A stretch of DNA of 64,000 bases from an uncultured Lachnospiraceae bacterium (lineage in GTDB: Bacteria; Bacillota; Clostridia; Lachnospirales; Lachnospiraceae). Under the pieces are notes generated by a model that was not told the DNA's origin, made no database searches, and saw only the letters and a program-made list of their open reading frames with translations. Shown here one piece after another: positions 53,761 to 62,909 of this stretch; position 1 is the first letter of the stretch; each line of letters starts with the position of its first letter. Made by a program: the position numbers and the translations under genes. The stretch covers positions 263,562 through 327,561 of the forward strand of contig CAJTNC010000001.1 of the NCBI GenBank assembly GCA_910577955.1, read 5' to 3'.

Positions 53761-54288
53761 ATGAACTGGTTTTTAAAAAGTAAAGAGAAAAACGAAGGTT
53801 TTTCATTGGTGGAACTTATTATTGTAATCGTCATTTTGGCGGTTTTTGCCGCGATATTGATTCCGGTGATGTTTAAGTGGATTGATGAGGCAAAATTGAA
53901 AAAGTATGAGTTGGAAGCAAGAAGCATTGCACATGCGGCGCAATCAGAGGTGATAAAATCGTATGGAAAGCGGGAGGGAATGACGATAGGTTCAAGTATT
54001 ATAGAGTTTAGCGGCATTACCGGGAATATGAAAAATGAAGAAGGCTTATCGGAAATCAGAAAATTATCAGGAATAGATACGATTGATTTAGTCAATATTT
54101 ATTGCGATAGCGCTGATGATTGGAATGTAGTAGCAATATGGATAATTTATAATTCTGACGGAAATGAATTTAATGCTGTCTGGAATGTGAATAAACTACC
54201 GGGGGAGGCATCGGATCAGTTTAAGGGCATGTATGATGGAAAGCTAAAAGGATCTGAAGATGGGTGGCTGTTTGCATGTAACGGTTAG
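53761..54288 (+). CDS. Major-type pilin 3
   Basis: The 175-residue prepilin has a 13-residue leader and then FSLVELIIVIVILAVFAAILIPVMFKWIDEAKLKK with Glu5. It shares EARSIAHAAQSEVIKSYGK and the SGIDTID block with pilin 1. It is clearly AT-rich compared with flanking genes. It is the last gene of the first pilus block and lies 30 bases after pilin 2. Confidence 0.9.
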   Translation: MNWFLKSKEKNEGFSLVELIIVIVILAVFAAILIPVMFKWIDEAKLKKYELEARSIAHAAQSEVIKSYGKREGMTIGSSIIEFSGITGNMKNEEGLSEIRKLSGIDTIDLVNIYCDSADDWNVVAIWIIYNSDGNEFNAVWNVNKLPGEASDQFKGMYDGKLKGSEDGWLFACNG

Positions 54289-54304
54289 GAATTTGAAGTA
54301 TACA

Positions 54305-54341
54305 CAAAAAAGCGCCGGAAAACCACAGTGATTTTCCGGCG
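54305..54341. terminator. Terminator between the pilin block and the decayed transposase gene
   Basis: A 10-bp stem pairs CGCCGGAAAA (54313-54322) with TTTTCCGGCG (54332-54341). The T-run is on the minus strand (complement of AAAAAAA, 54305-54311), so it best serves the leftward gene. It may also stop the pilin transcript. Confidence 0.75.
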
Positions 54342-54355
54342 AAGATAACAGACAT

Positions 54356-55182
54356 TCAGCGCTTGCTAAACAGCTTTGCCAATTTAGAAATAAAAAGAGG
54401 TTTATGTTTTGCAAGAGCACGCTCTAATTCGGCGATGCGGGAGTCCTTTTCAGAAATTGCGGATTCTTGTTCCTGAAGAGCCAGTTTTTGTTCCTGAAGG
54501 GTCAGTTCCTGTTCTTGAATCAGTTTTTCGCGGTGCTTTCTGTAAGCTTCTTCCGCCTGATAGTTTTGGTAGGCTTCGACGAGGCTGCGGTTTTCTTCGA
54601 TGAATTGAAGCACTTTGGCGATAGTTTCAAAATCCGGATTTTTAGCAGTAAGCATTTTGATTTCCTCCCATGTTTCAGCTTTGAAAAGAGCGGCTCACTG
54701 GTCGAGCCGGAACAGTTTATCTTCATCGGTAGCCAGTTGGATATGAGATAAGTTTAACACGGAAAGGCATAATTTGTCACTACAAATTCTGTATGTTTTA
54801 CTATTCATAATATAATAGTTGGCAAAAAATTCATCGGGAAGATGCGGCAGAGGAAAGTCCAAAATGCTGATATGATGCGGGGAAGCACGTTGGCATAGGA
54901 TTCGCCGGCCGGAAGATTGCCGAAGGTTCTGCACAAGTAGAAAAGGGAACGTTCGGGCCAGTCACCTTTGTTGAACCGCTGCATTTCAAGATTGACGATG
55001 CGGCTGTTGTTTAGAAGAAGTTTGACGTCAAGGATAACGGTTTTAAAGAGATAATCGTTTTGGAGAGTGCAGGCCAGCGCTCCGGTCTTCTCAGAGAGAG
55101 GAGTGAGCAGTGAGATAGACGGATTTGCTTTTGTCCGGCTTGCCGTTGACAGATTACGGCCGATAGAATTGAGATTTGTCAT
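54356..55182 (-). pseudogene. Decayed Rpn/PD-(D/E)XK nuclease family transposase gene
   Basis: Three fragments on the minus strand together match the PD-(D/E)XK family transposase common in Clostridia. The first (55182-54805) carries the nuclease core NNSRIVNLEMQRFNKGDWPERSLFYLCRTF. The second, in another frame (to about 54697), carries KLCLSVLNLSHIQLATDEDK. An in-frame TGA follows LDQ, probably from a TGG Trp codon. The third (to 54356) is the helical, Gln/Glu-rich coiled C-terminus (YQAEEAYRKHREKL). At least one frameshift (near 54880) and one nonsense mutation are therefore needed to explain it. The full-length family protein is about 300 residues. Confidence 0.85.
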
Positions 55183-55355
55183 GAAGTGCAGATTCCTTTC
55201 TGAAATGATTTGAGAGGTTGCTATAGATTAGATAGTTACGGTAAATTTTGGCCGGAAGGCCGGAAATGCTTTTGAGAAAGTATGAACGCTGCGCAGATGC
55301 AGCGGTTAAGTGTATTTATTATACAGATAACAGCGCGGAAATACAAGCATAAAAA

Positions 55356-55390
55356 ATGCTTATTACGGGTGTGTTAAATATAGTATAGAG
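55356..55390 (+). promoter_or_regulatory. Possible promoter of the pilus assembly block
   Basis: A -10 candidate TATAGT (55379-55384) lies about 26 bases before the first gene of the block. The -35 region is poor, but it is overlapped by a short inverted repeat AAGCAT/ATGCTT (55345-55361) that could be an operator. The rest of the 55183-55410 gap holds nothing that I can assign. Confidence 0.35.
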
Positions 55391-55410
55391 AAAGTGTGAA
55401 GGAGCACCGC

Positions 55411-55899
55411 ATGGACAGCATAAGAATTGTGGAAGAGGCTTCCGAGGAGTATGCCCATCTCCGGCAGGAGCGGGAGAGACGCAGAATCCTGAGAAGAAGA
55501 GTAATGAATTACATATGGGTTCTTTGTCTGGCCGCGGCATGCTTTTTTGTGTGTTATACATATATGGACTATCGGATCGAGGGGCGGACGCTGCTTGGCA
55601 GGGCAAAGAATGTGGAGCTGGCGATCCGGCTTGTGGGTATTGAGTATTACGGCTATGGCTCTACTCCCTATGACAGCGCGAGAGTGAGCAATCTCAAAGA
55701 GGAAGCGGAAAAAGAAATTTTAGATCACGCGGAAGCGGGCGGGAAACTTCTTGTTCAGGAGTGGGATAAGGAGACCAACGAGCCTACCGCCTTTATGTAC
55801 AGAGAGGGAGACTTCGTCGTATTTTATGAGGCAGGAGCGGACGGAAAGCCTGCGTGGAGAGTGTGCAGGCTGCAAAATATTGTGGAAGCGGCGGGGTGA
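55411..55899 (+). CDS. Unknown membrane protein at the head of the pilus assembly block
   Basis: I do not recognise this 162-residue protein. It has a charged cytoplasmic N-terminus with an Arg/Glu coil (about 10-33), one membrane helix (about 34-52), and an extracellular domain that includes EYYGYGSTPYDSARVSNLKEEAEKEI. No prepilin cleavage motif is present. It starts at 55411 after GAAGGAG and ends 5 bases before pilD. By position it may be a pilus assembly accessory, for example a PilP-like or pseudopilin-like part. Confidence 0.75.
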   Translation: MDSIRIVEEASEEYAHLRQERERRRILRRRVMNYIWVLCLAAACFFVCYTYMDYRIEGRTLLGRAKNVELAIRLVGIEYYGYGSTPYDSARVSNLKEEAEKEILDHAEAGGKLLVQEWDKETNEPTAFMYREGDFVVFYEAGADGKPAWRVCRLQNIVEAAG

Positions 55900-55904
55900 G
55901 GCGT

Positions 55905-56666
55905 ATGATGGAAATGGCAGCCGTATGTGTGTTCCTGTTCGGGAGCTGCATCTTTTCTTTTTTGAATGTGGTAATCTACCGCCTGCCGGCAAAAATGGAT
56001 TTTGTGACGGGGAGAAGCATGTGTCCCGCCTGCGGACATACGCTGGGGGCGCTTGACATGATCCCGGTTTTCGGATGGATGTTCTTGCGCGGGAGGTGCC
56101 GCTATTGTGGGGAAAAGGTGAGTGCACGCTATCCCTTTGTGGAGTTTCTCGGCGGTGCGTTTGCGGTTATGTGCCTGTACTGTTACGGGGTGAGCGCGAG
56201 GGCCGTCATTGCATTTTTGTTTCTCTGCATTCTGACGGTGGTGGCGTTTATTGATATGGACACGATGGAAATACCGTTTCCGTTGGTGATAGCCGCCGGT
56301 ATTACGGGGGTGGCATCCTGTTTCTTTTTTCCGGAGATATCTCTGTTTGAGCGGGCGGTGGGAATGGCCTGCGTCAGCGTGCCGCTTTGGCTTCTCACTC
56401 TGCTTGTGGAGGGGGCCTTCGGCGGCGGCGATATCAAGTTTATGGCGGCGTGCGGCATTTTTTTAGGATGGAAACTGAATTTGCTGGCGTTTTTTCTGGC
56501 GGTGGCAGGGGGAGGATGTTATGGGATATGGCTCCTTGCGGCAAAGAAGAAAAAGAAGACGGATCATTTTGCTTTCGGACCGTTTCTGTGCACCGGTGCG
56601 GCGGCGGCAATGTTCGCGGGGGATAGGATACTGGACTGGTATTTTGGTTTTTTCCCGGGAATGTAG
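55905..56666 (+). CDS. pilD: Prepilin peptidase/N-methyltransferase
   Basis: PilD cleaves prepilin leaders and methylates the new N-terminus. The 253-residue membrane protein has the N-terminal methylase region with two zinc-type Cys pairs (CPACGHTLGALDMIPVFGWMFLRGRCRYCG). The aspartyl protease residues lie in FIDMDTMEIPFP (Asp117/Asp119) and GGGDIKF (Asp176). The start at 55905 follows GGGGTGAGG. It should process all seven pilin-like proteins encoded upstream. Confidence 0.96.
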   Translation: MMEMAAVCVFLFGSCIFSFLNVVIYRLPAKMDFVTGRSMCPACGHTLGALDMIPVFGWMFLRGRCRYCGEKVSARYPFVEFLGGAFAVMCLYCYGVSARAVIAFLFLCILTVVAFIDMDTMEIPFPLVIAAGITGVASCFFFPEISLFERAVGMACVSVPLWLLTLLVEGAFGGGDIKFMAACGIFLGWKLNLLAFFLAVAGGGCYGIWLLAAKKKKKTDHFAFGPFLCTGAAAAMFAGDRILDWYFGFFPGM

Positions 56667-56723
56667 CGGGAGTTTAGTCCTTCCGGGCGGAAGAGGTTTT
56701 ATTTTGACAAGGATGGAAAAATT

Positions 56724-57929
56724 ATGGCACTGTATAAGTATAAGGCGCGGGATAAAAACGGAAAGCGCGTAAGCGGGAAGCTGGAAGTTGCGGACGAGAT
56801 ACAACTGCATAATACGCTGCGGGAGAAAGAACTGTTTTTGATCTCTTGGGAGAGGCAAAAAACGGCAAGCAGCACCCGCAAGCTGAAAGCGAAGAACGTA
56901 TCGGAGTTTTGTCGGTCTTTAGGGACACTGTTAGGGGCGGGGGTATCGTTGGTGCGGGCGCTGTCGATCGTCTCTCAGGAGGAGACGAACACGCAGGAGC
57001 AGCGTAGACTTTATGAAGCGGTGCTGCGGAGCGTGCGGCAGGGAAATCCGATGTCGGACGCGCTGCAGGAACAGGGGGAAGCGTTCCCGGTCTTGTTTAT
57101 CTATATGGTGCGGTCGGCGGAGGCCGGCGGCAATATGGACAAAGTGATGCTGCGGATGGCGGATCATTATGATAAGGAGTTCCGGCTGAAATCAAAAGTG
57201 ACATCGGCGATGGTGTATCCGGTGATTTTGGCGGCGCTGATCCTGATTGTGGTACTGATCATCTTTACTTTTGTGATCCCGCAGTTCCAGAGCCTTTTTG
57301 AGCAGATGGAGTCTCTGCCCCTCAGCACCAGAATCGTGATGGGCTTCAGCGAAGGACTAAAGGTCTACTGGCTGCAGATCCTGCTGGGACTATTTTTTGC
57401 CGGCATATTGTTCGCGCTCATCAAAAACAGGCCCGCCGTCAAATTCCGATGGGATAAGGCGAAGGTGCATCTGCCTGTGTTCGGAAAACTGTTGAAGAGT
57501 ATCTATACAGCCCGTTTCGGTCGGACGATGAGTTCGCTGTATTCTTCGGGACTGCCCATCGTGACGGCGCTGCAGGTGAGCAGGGGGACGATAGGGAACT
57601 CTTATATTGAAAAACAGTTTGACAAGGTGATTTCCATAGTGCGTGCCGGCGGTGCGCTTTCCGACGGTCTGGATCAGGTGGACGGTTTCAACCGGAAGCT
57701 GCCGGCGTCCATCCGGGTCGGCGAGGAGACGGGAAGTCTCGATACAATGTTAAATTCCATTGCGGATACGCTGGATTATGAGGCGGAGATGGCTTTGAGC
57801 AAGATGGTGACGTTTATTGAACCCGCGATGATCGTTGTGATGGCCGTGATTGTCGGCTTTGTGATCATTTCGGTCATTCAGCCGATTTATGGTTCTTACA
57901 ATACGATCGGGGCGTCCGCATACGAATAA
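56724..57929 (+). CDS. pilC: Type IV pilus inner membrane platform protein PilC
   Basis: PilC is the membrane platform on which PilB and PilT act. The 401-residue protein has the two repeated T2SSF domains (FCRSLGTLLGAGVSLVRALSIVSQEE and FGRTMSSLYSSGLPIVTALQVS), each followed by membrane helices, and ends PAMIVVMAVIVGFVIISVIQPIYG. The length is typical. Confidence 0.96.
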   Translation: MALYKYKARDKNGKRVSGKLEVADEIQLHNTLREKELFLISWERQKTASSTRKLKAKNVSEFCRSLGTLLGAGVSLVRALSIVSQEETNTQEQRRLYEAVLRSVRQGNPMSDALQEQGEAFPVLFIYMVRSAEAGGNMDKVMLRMADHYDKEFRLKSKVTSAMVYPVILAALILIVVLIIFTFVIPQFQSLFEQMESLPLSTRIVMGFSEGLKVYWLQILLGLFFAGILFALIKNRPAVKFRWDKAKVHLPVFGKLLKSIYTARFGRTMSSLYSSGLPIVTALQVSRGTIGNSYIEKQFDKVISIVRAGGALSDGLDQVDGFNRKLPASIRVGEETGSLDTMLNSIADTLDYEAEMALSKMVTFIEPAMIVVMAVIVGFVIISVIQPIYGSYNTIGASAYE

Positions 57930-57955
57930 ATCAAAAAGAGGAAACGGAGAATAGA

Positions 57956-59377
57956 ATGACCACTTCTGTATTTTTGTCAAATAATACTGTATTTGCCGCC
58001 TGCGGTCAGGAGAAAAAGGGTTTGCTTGCCGGGGCGAAGAGCGTGATCTATAAAATGCCGGAGGGAAGTCTCTTAAACGGTATGATCACAAACGAACAGG
58101 AGCTGACGGAACAGCTTAGAGGATTTTGGAAAGCAGAGGGGCTGCCGGATAAAGGCGTCAGACTCGTGTTAGAGTCCTCCAACTTTTCCGTAAAAACCTT
58201 TGATCTGCCGAAGATGAAGCAGAAGGAGGCTGCCGGAGTGATCCGCAGGGAGTTTGCGGATATTGAGCAGTATGAGGAGAAGCTGTACGATTATACGTTC
58301 CTGCAGGAGAATAAGACCGGCGGGCAGACCTTAGCGGTCATGGTAAACCGCAGCTATATTGAGACATGGCAGCAGATATTCAAAAATATCGGTGTGACGC
58401 TTGAGGGTATCACGGTTTCCAGAGAGACGATGACGCGCTATTTTGCATCCTGCGAGGAACTGCAGAGCGGTTCGGCGGTGCTCTTGCTTTTGGACGATAT
58501 GATTCTGACGAGCGTGCTTTGGTCGGAGGGGGAATTGGTTTCCGCCGACAGGAAGAGAATGTTTTCCGCAGAGGGTACCGAGGAATTTTACACGGAGATA
58601 TCACGGTCGGTGAGTTCCATCCGTCAGTTTTTTACAGGGCAGAAGGCCGGAAAAAAGCTTGAAAAAGTGTATTTGTGCGGTTTTGGCGAGGCGGATGTAG
58701 CATGCTGTCAGGAGAGACTGGACGACTTCGGATTGTCCATGCGGGCGCTGACGTTAAAAGAGCCCTACGCCGATAATCTGGTGGCGGCCGGCGGCCTGTT
58801 GAAGGTAAAAAAACCGATGAACCTGCTGTTTGCGCTGAAAAATCAGGAGAAAGCGGATAAGAGTATCGGGGAATTTGCAAAAAAGCTTGTGCCGGTAGGG
58901 ATTTTGCTCGGGGTCTGCGTCGTGGGCGCCGTGGGACTGGGAGTGGCCTGCAGCGTCCGCATGGCTAAGGCCACGGAACTGTCCGAATATCTGACGGATG
59001 CAGAGAAGATGAATGAGAAAATGCAGGTAGAGATCTTGCAGCGGGATATCGGCAATATGGAGCGAATGCTGGGGGAAGCCGAGCAGATAAGGCAGATGAA
59101 AGCTTCCTATCCGCTGGTGGACAGCGGGGTGACGAACAGGATCAAGCAGGCTGCAGAATATGACATGGATGTCAGAGTGTTGAGCTATGATGCGGCAGCG
59201 GGAGAACTTAGACTGTATATCAATACGCCCATCGTGGACAGCGTGAACCAGTATATTTCCACATTGAAGAATACGGGCATGTTTGTGGATGTGAACTATG
59301 TGGGGTACAGCTATTTGGACAGCACGGGGAGGTATCAGGTGGAAGTAAGCTGTACGATGCGCGGAGGTGTATTATGA
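57956..59377 (+). CDS. PilM-PilN fusion protein of the pilus alignment complex
   Basis: The 473-residue protein joins two parts that are normally separate. Residues 1-285 are an actin-like PilM domain (LESSNFSVKTFDLPKM, RREFADIEQYEEKLYDY). Residues 286-296 (KPMNLLFALKN) resemble the INLLP motif by which the PilN N-terminus binds PilM. A membrane helix (about 312-332), a coiled segment and a PilN-like periplasmic fold follow to 473. The frame is continuous, with no sign of a frameshift. It overlaps pilO by 4 bases (ATGA). The fusion is inferred from domain order and motif memory. Confidence 0.88.
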   Translation: MTTSVFLSNNTVFAACGQEKKGLLAGAKSVIYKMPEGSLLNGMITNEQELTEQLRGFWKAEGLPDKGVRLVLESSNFSVKTFDLPKMKQKEAAGVIRREFADIEQYEEKLYDYTFLQENKTGGQTLAVMVNRSYIETWQQIFKNIGVTLEGITVSRETMTRYFASCEELQSGSAVLLLLDDMILTSVLWSEGELVSADRKRMFSAEGTEEFYTEISRSVSSIRQFFTGQKAGKKLEKVYLCGFGEADVACCQERLDDFGLSMRALTLKEPYADNLVAAGGLLKVKKPMNLLFALKNQEKADKSIGEFAKKLVPVGILLGVCVVGAVGLGVACSVRMAKATELSEYLTDAEKMNEKMQVEILQRDIGNMERMLGEAEQIRQMKASYPLVDSGVTNRIKQAAEYDMDVRVLSYDAAAGELRLYINTPIVDSVNQYISTLKNTGMFVDVNYVGYSYLDSTGRYQVEVSCTMRGGVL

Positions 59378-60075
59378 AAGTGACGGAACGGGATAAAAAA
59401 CTTTTGCTGATATTAGCATATTTTGTGATCATCGTCGGCTTCGGAGCTTTTGTTTTCAGACCCTTGTTTCGTTACTATATGGATATGGGAGACAGGGTGA
59501 CGCTGCTGACGGCGCAGAAAGAGGAGATGGACAGAAGGCTTGGGGAAGGCCGCGGGTTAGAGAAGCGGAGAAATGAGTTGTCTGATCTGTTCGAGATATC
59601 CACGCAGGATCTTTATCCGATGCTGGGCAGCGAAGAGGTGGACAAAGAGATCACGGGCATTGTGCTTTCCTGTGGAATGCAGGCGCTTAATTTAAATATC
59701 GCGATGCCGGAGGAAGGGATGCAGACGGTCATGTACCCCTACGCGGAAGGGCAGTCGGATATTCCGGTATCTGAGACGGCGGGGGATTTTCCCGCGGAAC
59801 CGGAGGTCGGGGCGCAGACGGAAGGAGCGGCCGGAGGTCAGGGGCATATTTACGCACCGGTTGTGACGCTGACGGCGGCCGGCAGCAGCGCGCAGGTGGA
59901 GGCTCTGCTCGATAAGCTGATGAAGGACTATCCGGGGATCCGTCTTCGGAGTTATGTCCGCGGGCAGCAGACAGGATATACTGAGGAGGAAGAGATAGAG
60001 CAGGAGCTTGTTTCTTTGGAGTTAGAGCTTTACATGTGCGACAAAAGCGTGTCGGAGCGGGGGGAGAAGCCATGA
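59374..60075 (+). CDS. pilO: PilO-like pilus assembly protein
   Basis: The 233-residue protein has a short cytoplasmic start, one membrane helix (about 12-28), a coiled coil (about 45-75), and an extracellular ferredoxin-like domain split by a Glu/Gly/Pro-rich insert (about 125-155). PilO pairs with PilN to link the platform to the pilus base. It overlaps both neighbours by 4 bases (ATGA), so it is translationally coupled to the PilM-PilN fusion and PilB. Confidence 0.88.
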   Translation: MKVTERDKKLLLILAYFVIIVGFGAFVFRPLFRYYMDMGDRVTLLTAQKEEMDRRLGEGRGLEKRRNELSDLFEISTQDLYPMLGSEEVDKEITGIVLSCGMQALNLNIAMPEEGMQTVMYPYAEGQSDIPVSETAGDFPAEPEVGAQTEGAAGGQGHIYAPVVTLTAAGSSAQVEALLDKLMKDYPGIRLRSYVRGQQTGYTEEEEIEQELVSLELELYMCDKSVSERGEKP

Positions 60076-61748
60076 GTACGTTTAAAAATGTCCCGATCGG
60101 AGAAGTCTTAAAAGAATATGGTTATATTACAGAGGAACAGATCAAGGAGGCGGTGGCATACCAGAAGGACAACCGCGGCAAACGGTTCGGTGCGATCCTG
60201 ATCGAGCTCGGGTTTGTGACGGAGGAACAGATGTTGGAGGCCTTGGCCACGCGGCTTGATCTGAAAAAGGTGGAGATAGACCGGATAAACGTGGACGGCG
60301 AGGCGGTGGAGAAAATTCCGAGACAGCTCGCCGAGAAGTATCTGGTGTTGGGGGTAGAACTGCGGGATGAAACATTGACTGTTGTAGTTAACGATCCGCT
60401 GAATCTTTACGGGCTGGAGGACATCAGGCAGACGACGGGCTGTGAGCTTACTCTTTTGCTTTCGGGGAAAGAGGCGCTTACAAGGGCTATCTACTATCAC
60501 TATGCGGATATCGGGGCAAAGCAGGCTTCCAGACAGGCAAACGCCAGCATCGAAGAAGTAGAGGTGGAGGAGATAGACGCTGAGGACGGTGAGGGGGAAG
60601 TTCCTGTCATCAATCTTTTGAACTCACTGATCCAGCGGGCCTACAGTACGAGGGCCAGCGATATCCACATCGAACCTTTTGAGAATAAGACTGTGGTCCG
60701 TATGCGTGTGGACGGGACCATCGTGGAGTTTGTAACGTTGAAAAAGATGCTGCAGGCGCCGCTTATCGCCCGCATCAAGATTCTTTCAAATCTGGATATC
60801 GCGGAGAGGCGCATTCCTCAGGACGGTCATTTTCGGGTGAAGATGGAAAGAGAGGCATTGAATATCCGTGTGTCTTTGATTCCTACGGTATTCGGAGAGA
60901 AAGCGGTGCTTCGTCTGCTTTCCGGCAATGCGCAGATCGATTATGAGAAGACGTTCGGCATGGATGCGGCGGATTATCAAGCTTTCTCGGGAATGCTCAA
61001 GGCGCCGAATGGGATCATATATTTGACCGGGCCCACTGGTTCCGGCAAAACCACAACGCTGTATATGATTCTGGAAGCGATCTCCAGAGGGCAGATCAAT
61101 ATTTCGACCATAGAGGATCCGGTGGAGAAAAACCTGCCGCGGATCAATCAGATGCAGGTGAATCCCATCTCAGGTCTCAATTTTGAGAACGGCCTGCGGG
61201 CGCTTTTGCGTCAGGATCCCGACGTGATCATGGTGGGGGAGACCCGTGACGCGCAGACGGCGGAAATTTCCATCCGCGCCGCGATCACCGGCCACAGAGT
61301 ATTTTCCACGCTCCACACAAACGATGCGGTTTCCACGATCGTCCGTCTGGCCGATATGGGGGCGGAACCTTATCTGATAGCCAATTCACTTGTGGGCTCG
61401 GTGGCCCAGCGTCTGATGCGGAAACTCTGTCCCAACTGTAAAAAGGAGAGGGAGACGACGAAGGAAGAGCGGCAGATGTTGGGGGAAGATATACGGATCG
61501 TGCACGAACCGGCAGGCTGCCCTTACTGCAGCGGTATCGGGTATACGGGGCGTATTGCGATCCATGAGATCTTTCGCGTGGATCGTGAAGTCCGCAGGAT
61601 GATCACATCCAGAGCGGATATGGAGGAGATCGAAGATTATGTGATCCGCACGCAGGGGATGCGCCGGCTGAAAGATTCTGCGTTAGATCTGGTGAAGCGG
61701 GGCGTCACTTCGGTGGAAGAAATGATGAAGGTCGCGTACTATGCCTGA
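60072..61748 (+). CDS. pilB: Pilus extension ATPase PilB
   Basis: PilB hydrolyses ATP to drive pilin polymerisation. The 558-residue protein has an N-terminal T2SSE/MshE-type domain (1-150: IGEVLKEYGYITEEQIKEAVAYQ) and a second N-terminal domain. The ATPase follows with Walker A GPTGSGKTT (about 320-328), Asp box DPDVIMVGETRD, His box and the zinc-binding CPNC (from 453) and CPYC (from 483). The MshE-like N-domain binds cyclic di-GMP in some homologues; whether this one does is not decided by what I can see. Confidence 0.96.
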   Translation: MSTFKNVPIGEVLKEYGYITEEQIKEAVAYQKDNRGKRFGAILIELGFVTEEQMLEALATRLDLKKVEIDRINVDGEAVEKIPRQLAEKYLVLGVELRDETLTVVVNDPLNLYGLEDIRQTTGCELTLLLSGKEALTRAIYYHYADIGAKQASRQANASIEEVEVEEIDAEDGEGEVPVINLLNSLIQRAYSTRASDIHIEPFENKTVVRMRVDGTIVEFVTLKKMLQAPLIARIKILSNLDIAERRIPQDGHFRVKMEREALNIRVSLIPTVFGEKAVLRLLSGNAQIDYEKTFGMDAADYQAFSGMLKAPNGIIYLTGPTGSGKTTTLYMILEAISRGQINISTIEDPVEKNLPRINQMQVNPISGLNFENGLRALLRQDPDVIMVGETRDAQTAEISIRAAITGHRVFSTLHTNDAVSTIVRLADMGAEPYLIANSLVGSVAQRLMRKLCPNCKKERETTKEERQMLGEDIRIVHEPAGCPYCSGIGYTGRIAIHEIFRVDREVRRMITSRADMEEIEDYVIRTQGMRRLKDSALDLVKRGVTSVEEMMKVAYYA

Positions 61749-61784
61749 GGGCGGCAGTATGGGAAGAAAGGCGAGGGAATCACA

Positions 61785-62825
61785 ATGAATGATATTATCA
61801 TGACTGCGAGAAGTCTGGGGACTTCGGATATCCATATTTCGGAGGGGAGGCCGCTTCTTTTCAGGATCAACGGAAGGCTGGAGAGAGCTCCCGGTCAGCC
61901 GCAGGAGGGAGCGGTCCGGGAACTCATTCTCGGTATGCTTGACGACGGGCGGAGAAAGAGGCTTGAGGCCGGAGAGGATTTGGACTTTGCGGTGGAAACT
62001 CCCGACGGCAACAGGCAGCGTGTGAATGTTTTTCGTTATCAGGGAAAACTGGCGGCCACGATCCGTCTGTTAAACAGCCGTATCCCGGCGCTGGAAGAGC
62101 TGAAATTGCCGAAGGTATTGAGGGAACTGGCAGCAGAGCCCCGCGGTCTGATCCTTGTGACAGGGCCTACGGGCAGCGGAAAATCGACGACCCTTGCCGC
62201 TATGATTCAGTATATCAATGAGAACCGTTCCGAACATATCATCACCGTGGAGGATCCTATCGAGTACGTCTATCAGGACAAACTTTCCCTGATCCATCAG
62301 CGGGAGGTGGGGGAAGACGTGGGCAGTTTTGCGGGGGCGCTGCGCAGCGCTCTGCGTGAGGATCCGGATGTGATACTGGTGGGGGAGATGCGCGACTATG
62401 AGACGATTTCGGCTGCGGTGACGGCCGCCGAGACAGGGCATCTTGTGATGTCGACGCTCCATACCACGGGGGCAGGGCAGACCATAGACAGGATCATCGA
62501 CGCCTGTCCGGCTGCGGCGCAGAATCAGATCAGGACGCAGCTCTCCGGGATCCTGAAAGGCGTTATCACACAGTGCCTCATCCCTACGACGGACGGAAGA
62601 GGGCGCACTGCCGCCACTGAGATCCTGACCGGAACGGACGCGGTGTTAAATCTGATCCGTGAGAATAAATGTTTCCAGATGAGTTCTGTCATGCAGTCTT
62701 CGTCAGCTAATGGTATGCATACCTTGAACGGCGATCTGTGCCGTTTGGTTCGGGGCGGGTATATTACAGTGGAGAATGCATATAAATATTCTAATGACAG
62801 GAAAGACTTGGAACAATTTTTGTAA
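61785..62825 (+). CDS. pilT: Pilus retraction ATPase PilT
   Basis: PilT depolymerises the pilus and powers twitching. The 346-residue protein has Walker A GPTGSGKST (about 127-135), IITVEDPIEYVYQDK, REDPDVILVGEMRDYETI, the His box STLHTTGA and the C-terminal LNLIRENK block, similar to the AIRNLIRE retraction motif. It is the last gene of the assembly block. Its presence argues for a dynamic pilus rather than a pure secretion pseudopilus. Confidence 0.96.
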   Translation: MNDIIMTARSLGTSDIHISEGRPLLFRINGRLERAPGQPQEGAVRELILGMLDDGRRKRLEAGEDLDFAVETPDGNRQRVNVFRYQGKLAATIRLLNSRIPALEELKLPKVLRELAAEPRGLILVTGPTGSGKSTTLAAMIQYINENRSEHIITVEDPIEYVYQDKLSLIHQREVGEDVGSFAGALRSALREDPDVILVGEMRDYETISAAVTAAETGHLVMSTLHTTGAGQTIDRIIDACPAAAQNQIRTQLSGILKGVITQCLIPTTDGRGRTAATEILTGTDAVLNLIRENKCFQMSSVMQSSSANGMHTLNGDLCRLVRGGYITVENAYKYSNDRKDLEQFL

Positions 62826-62909
62826 GTGCCTGCTTGTAAGATATAGGCTTTTATGATAGAGTATAAAAATAAAAGGAAGTTATAACTATTAGAAAAGAGG
62901 TTAAGTACA

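Noticed and set aside
54409..54751. Plus-strand open frames opposite the decayed transposase gene
   Set aside because: They mirror the Gln/Glu-rich coil of the minus strand and show no family features.
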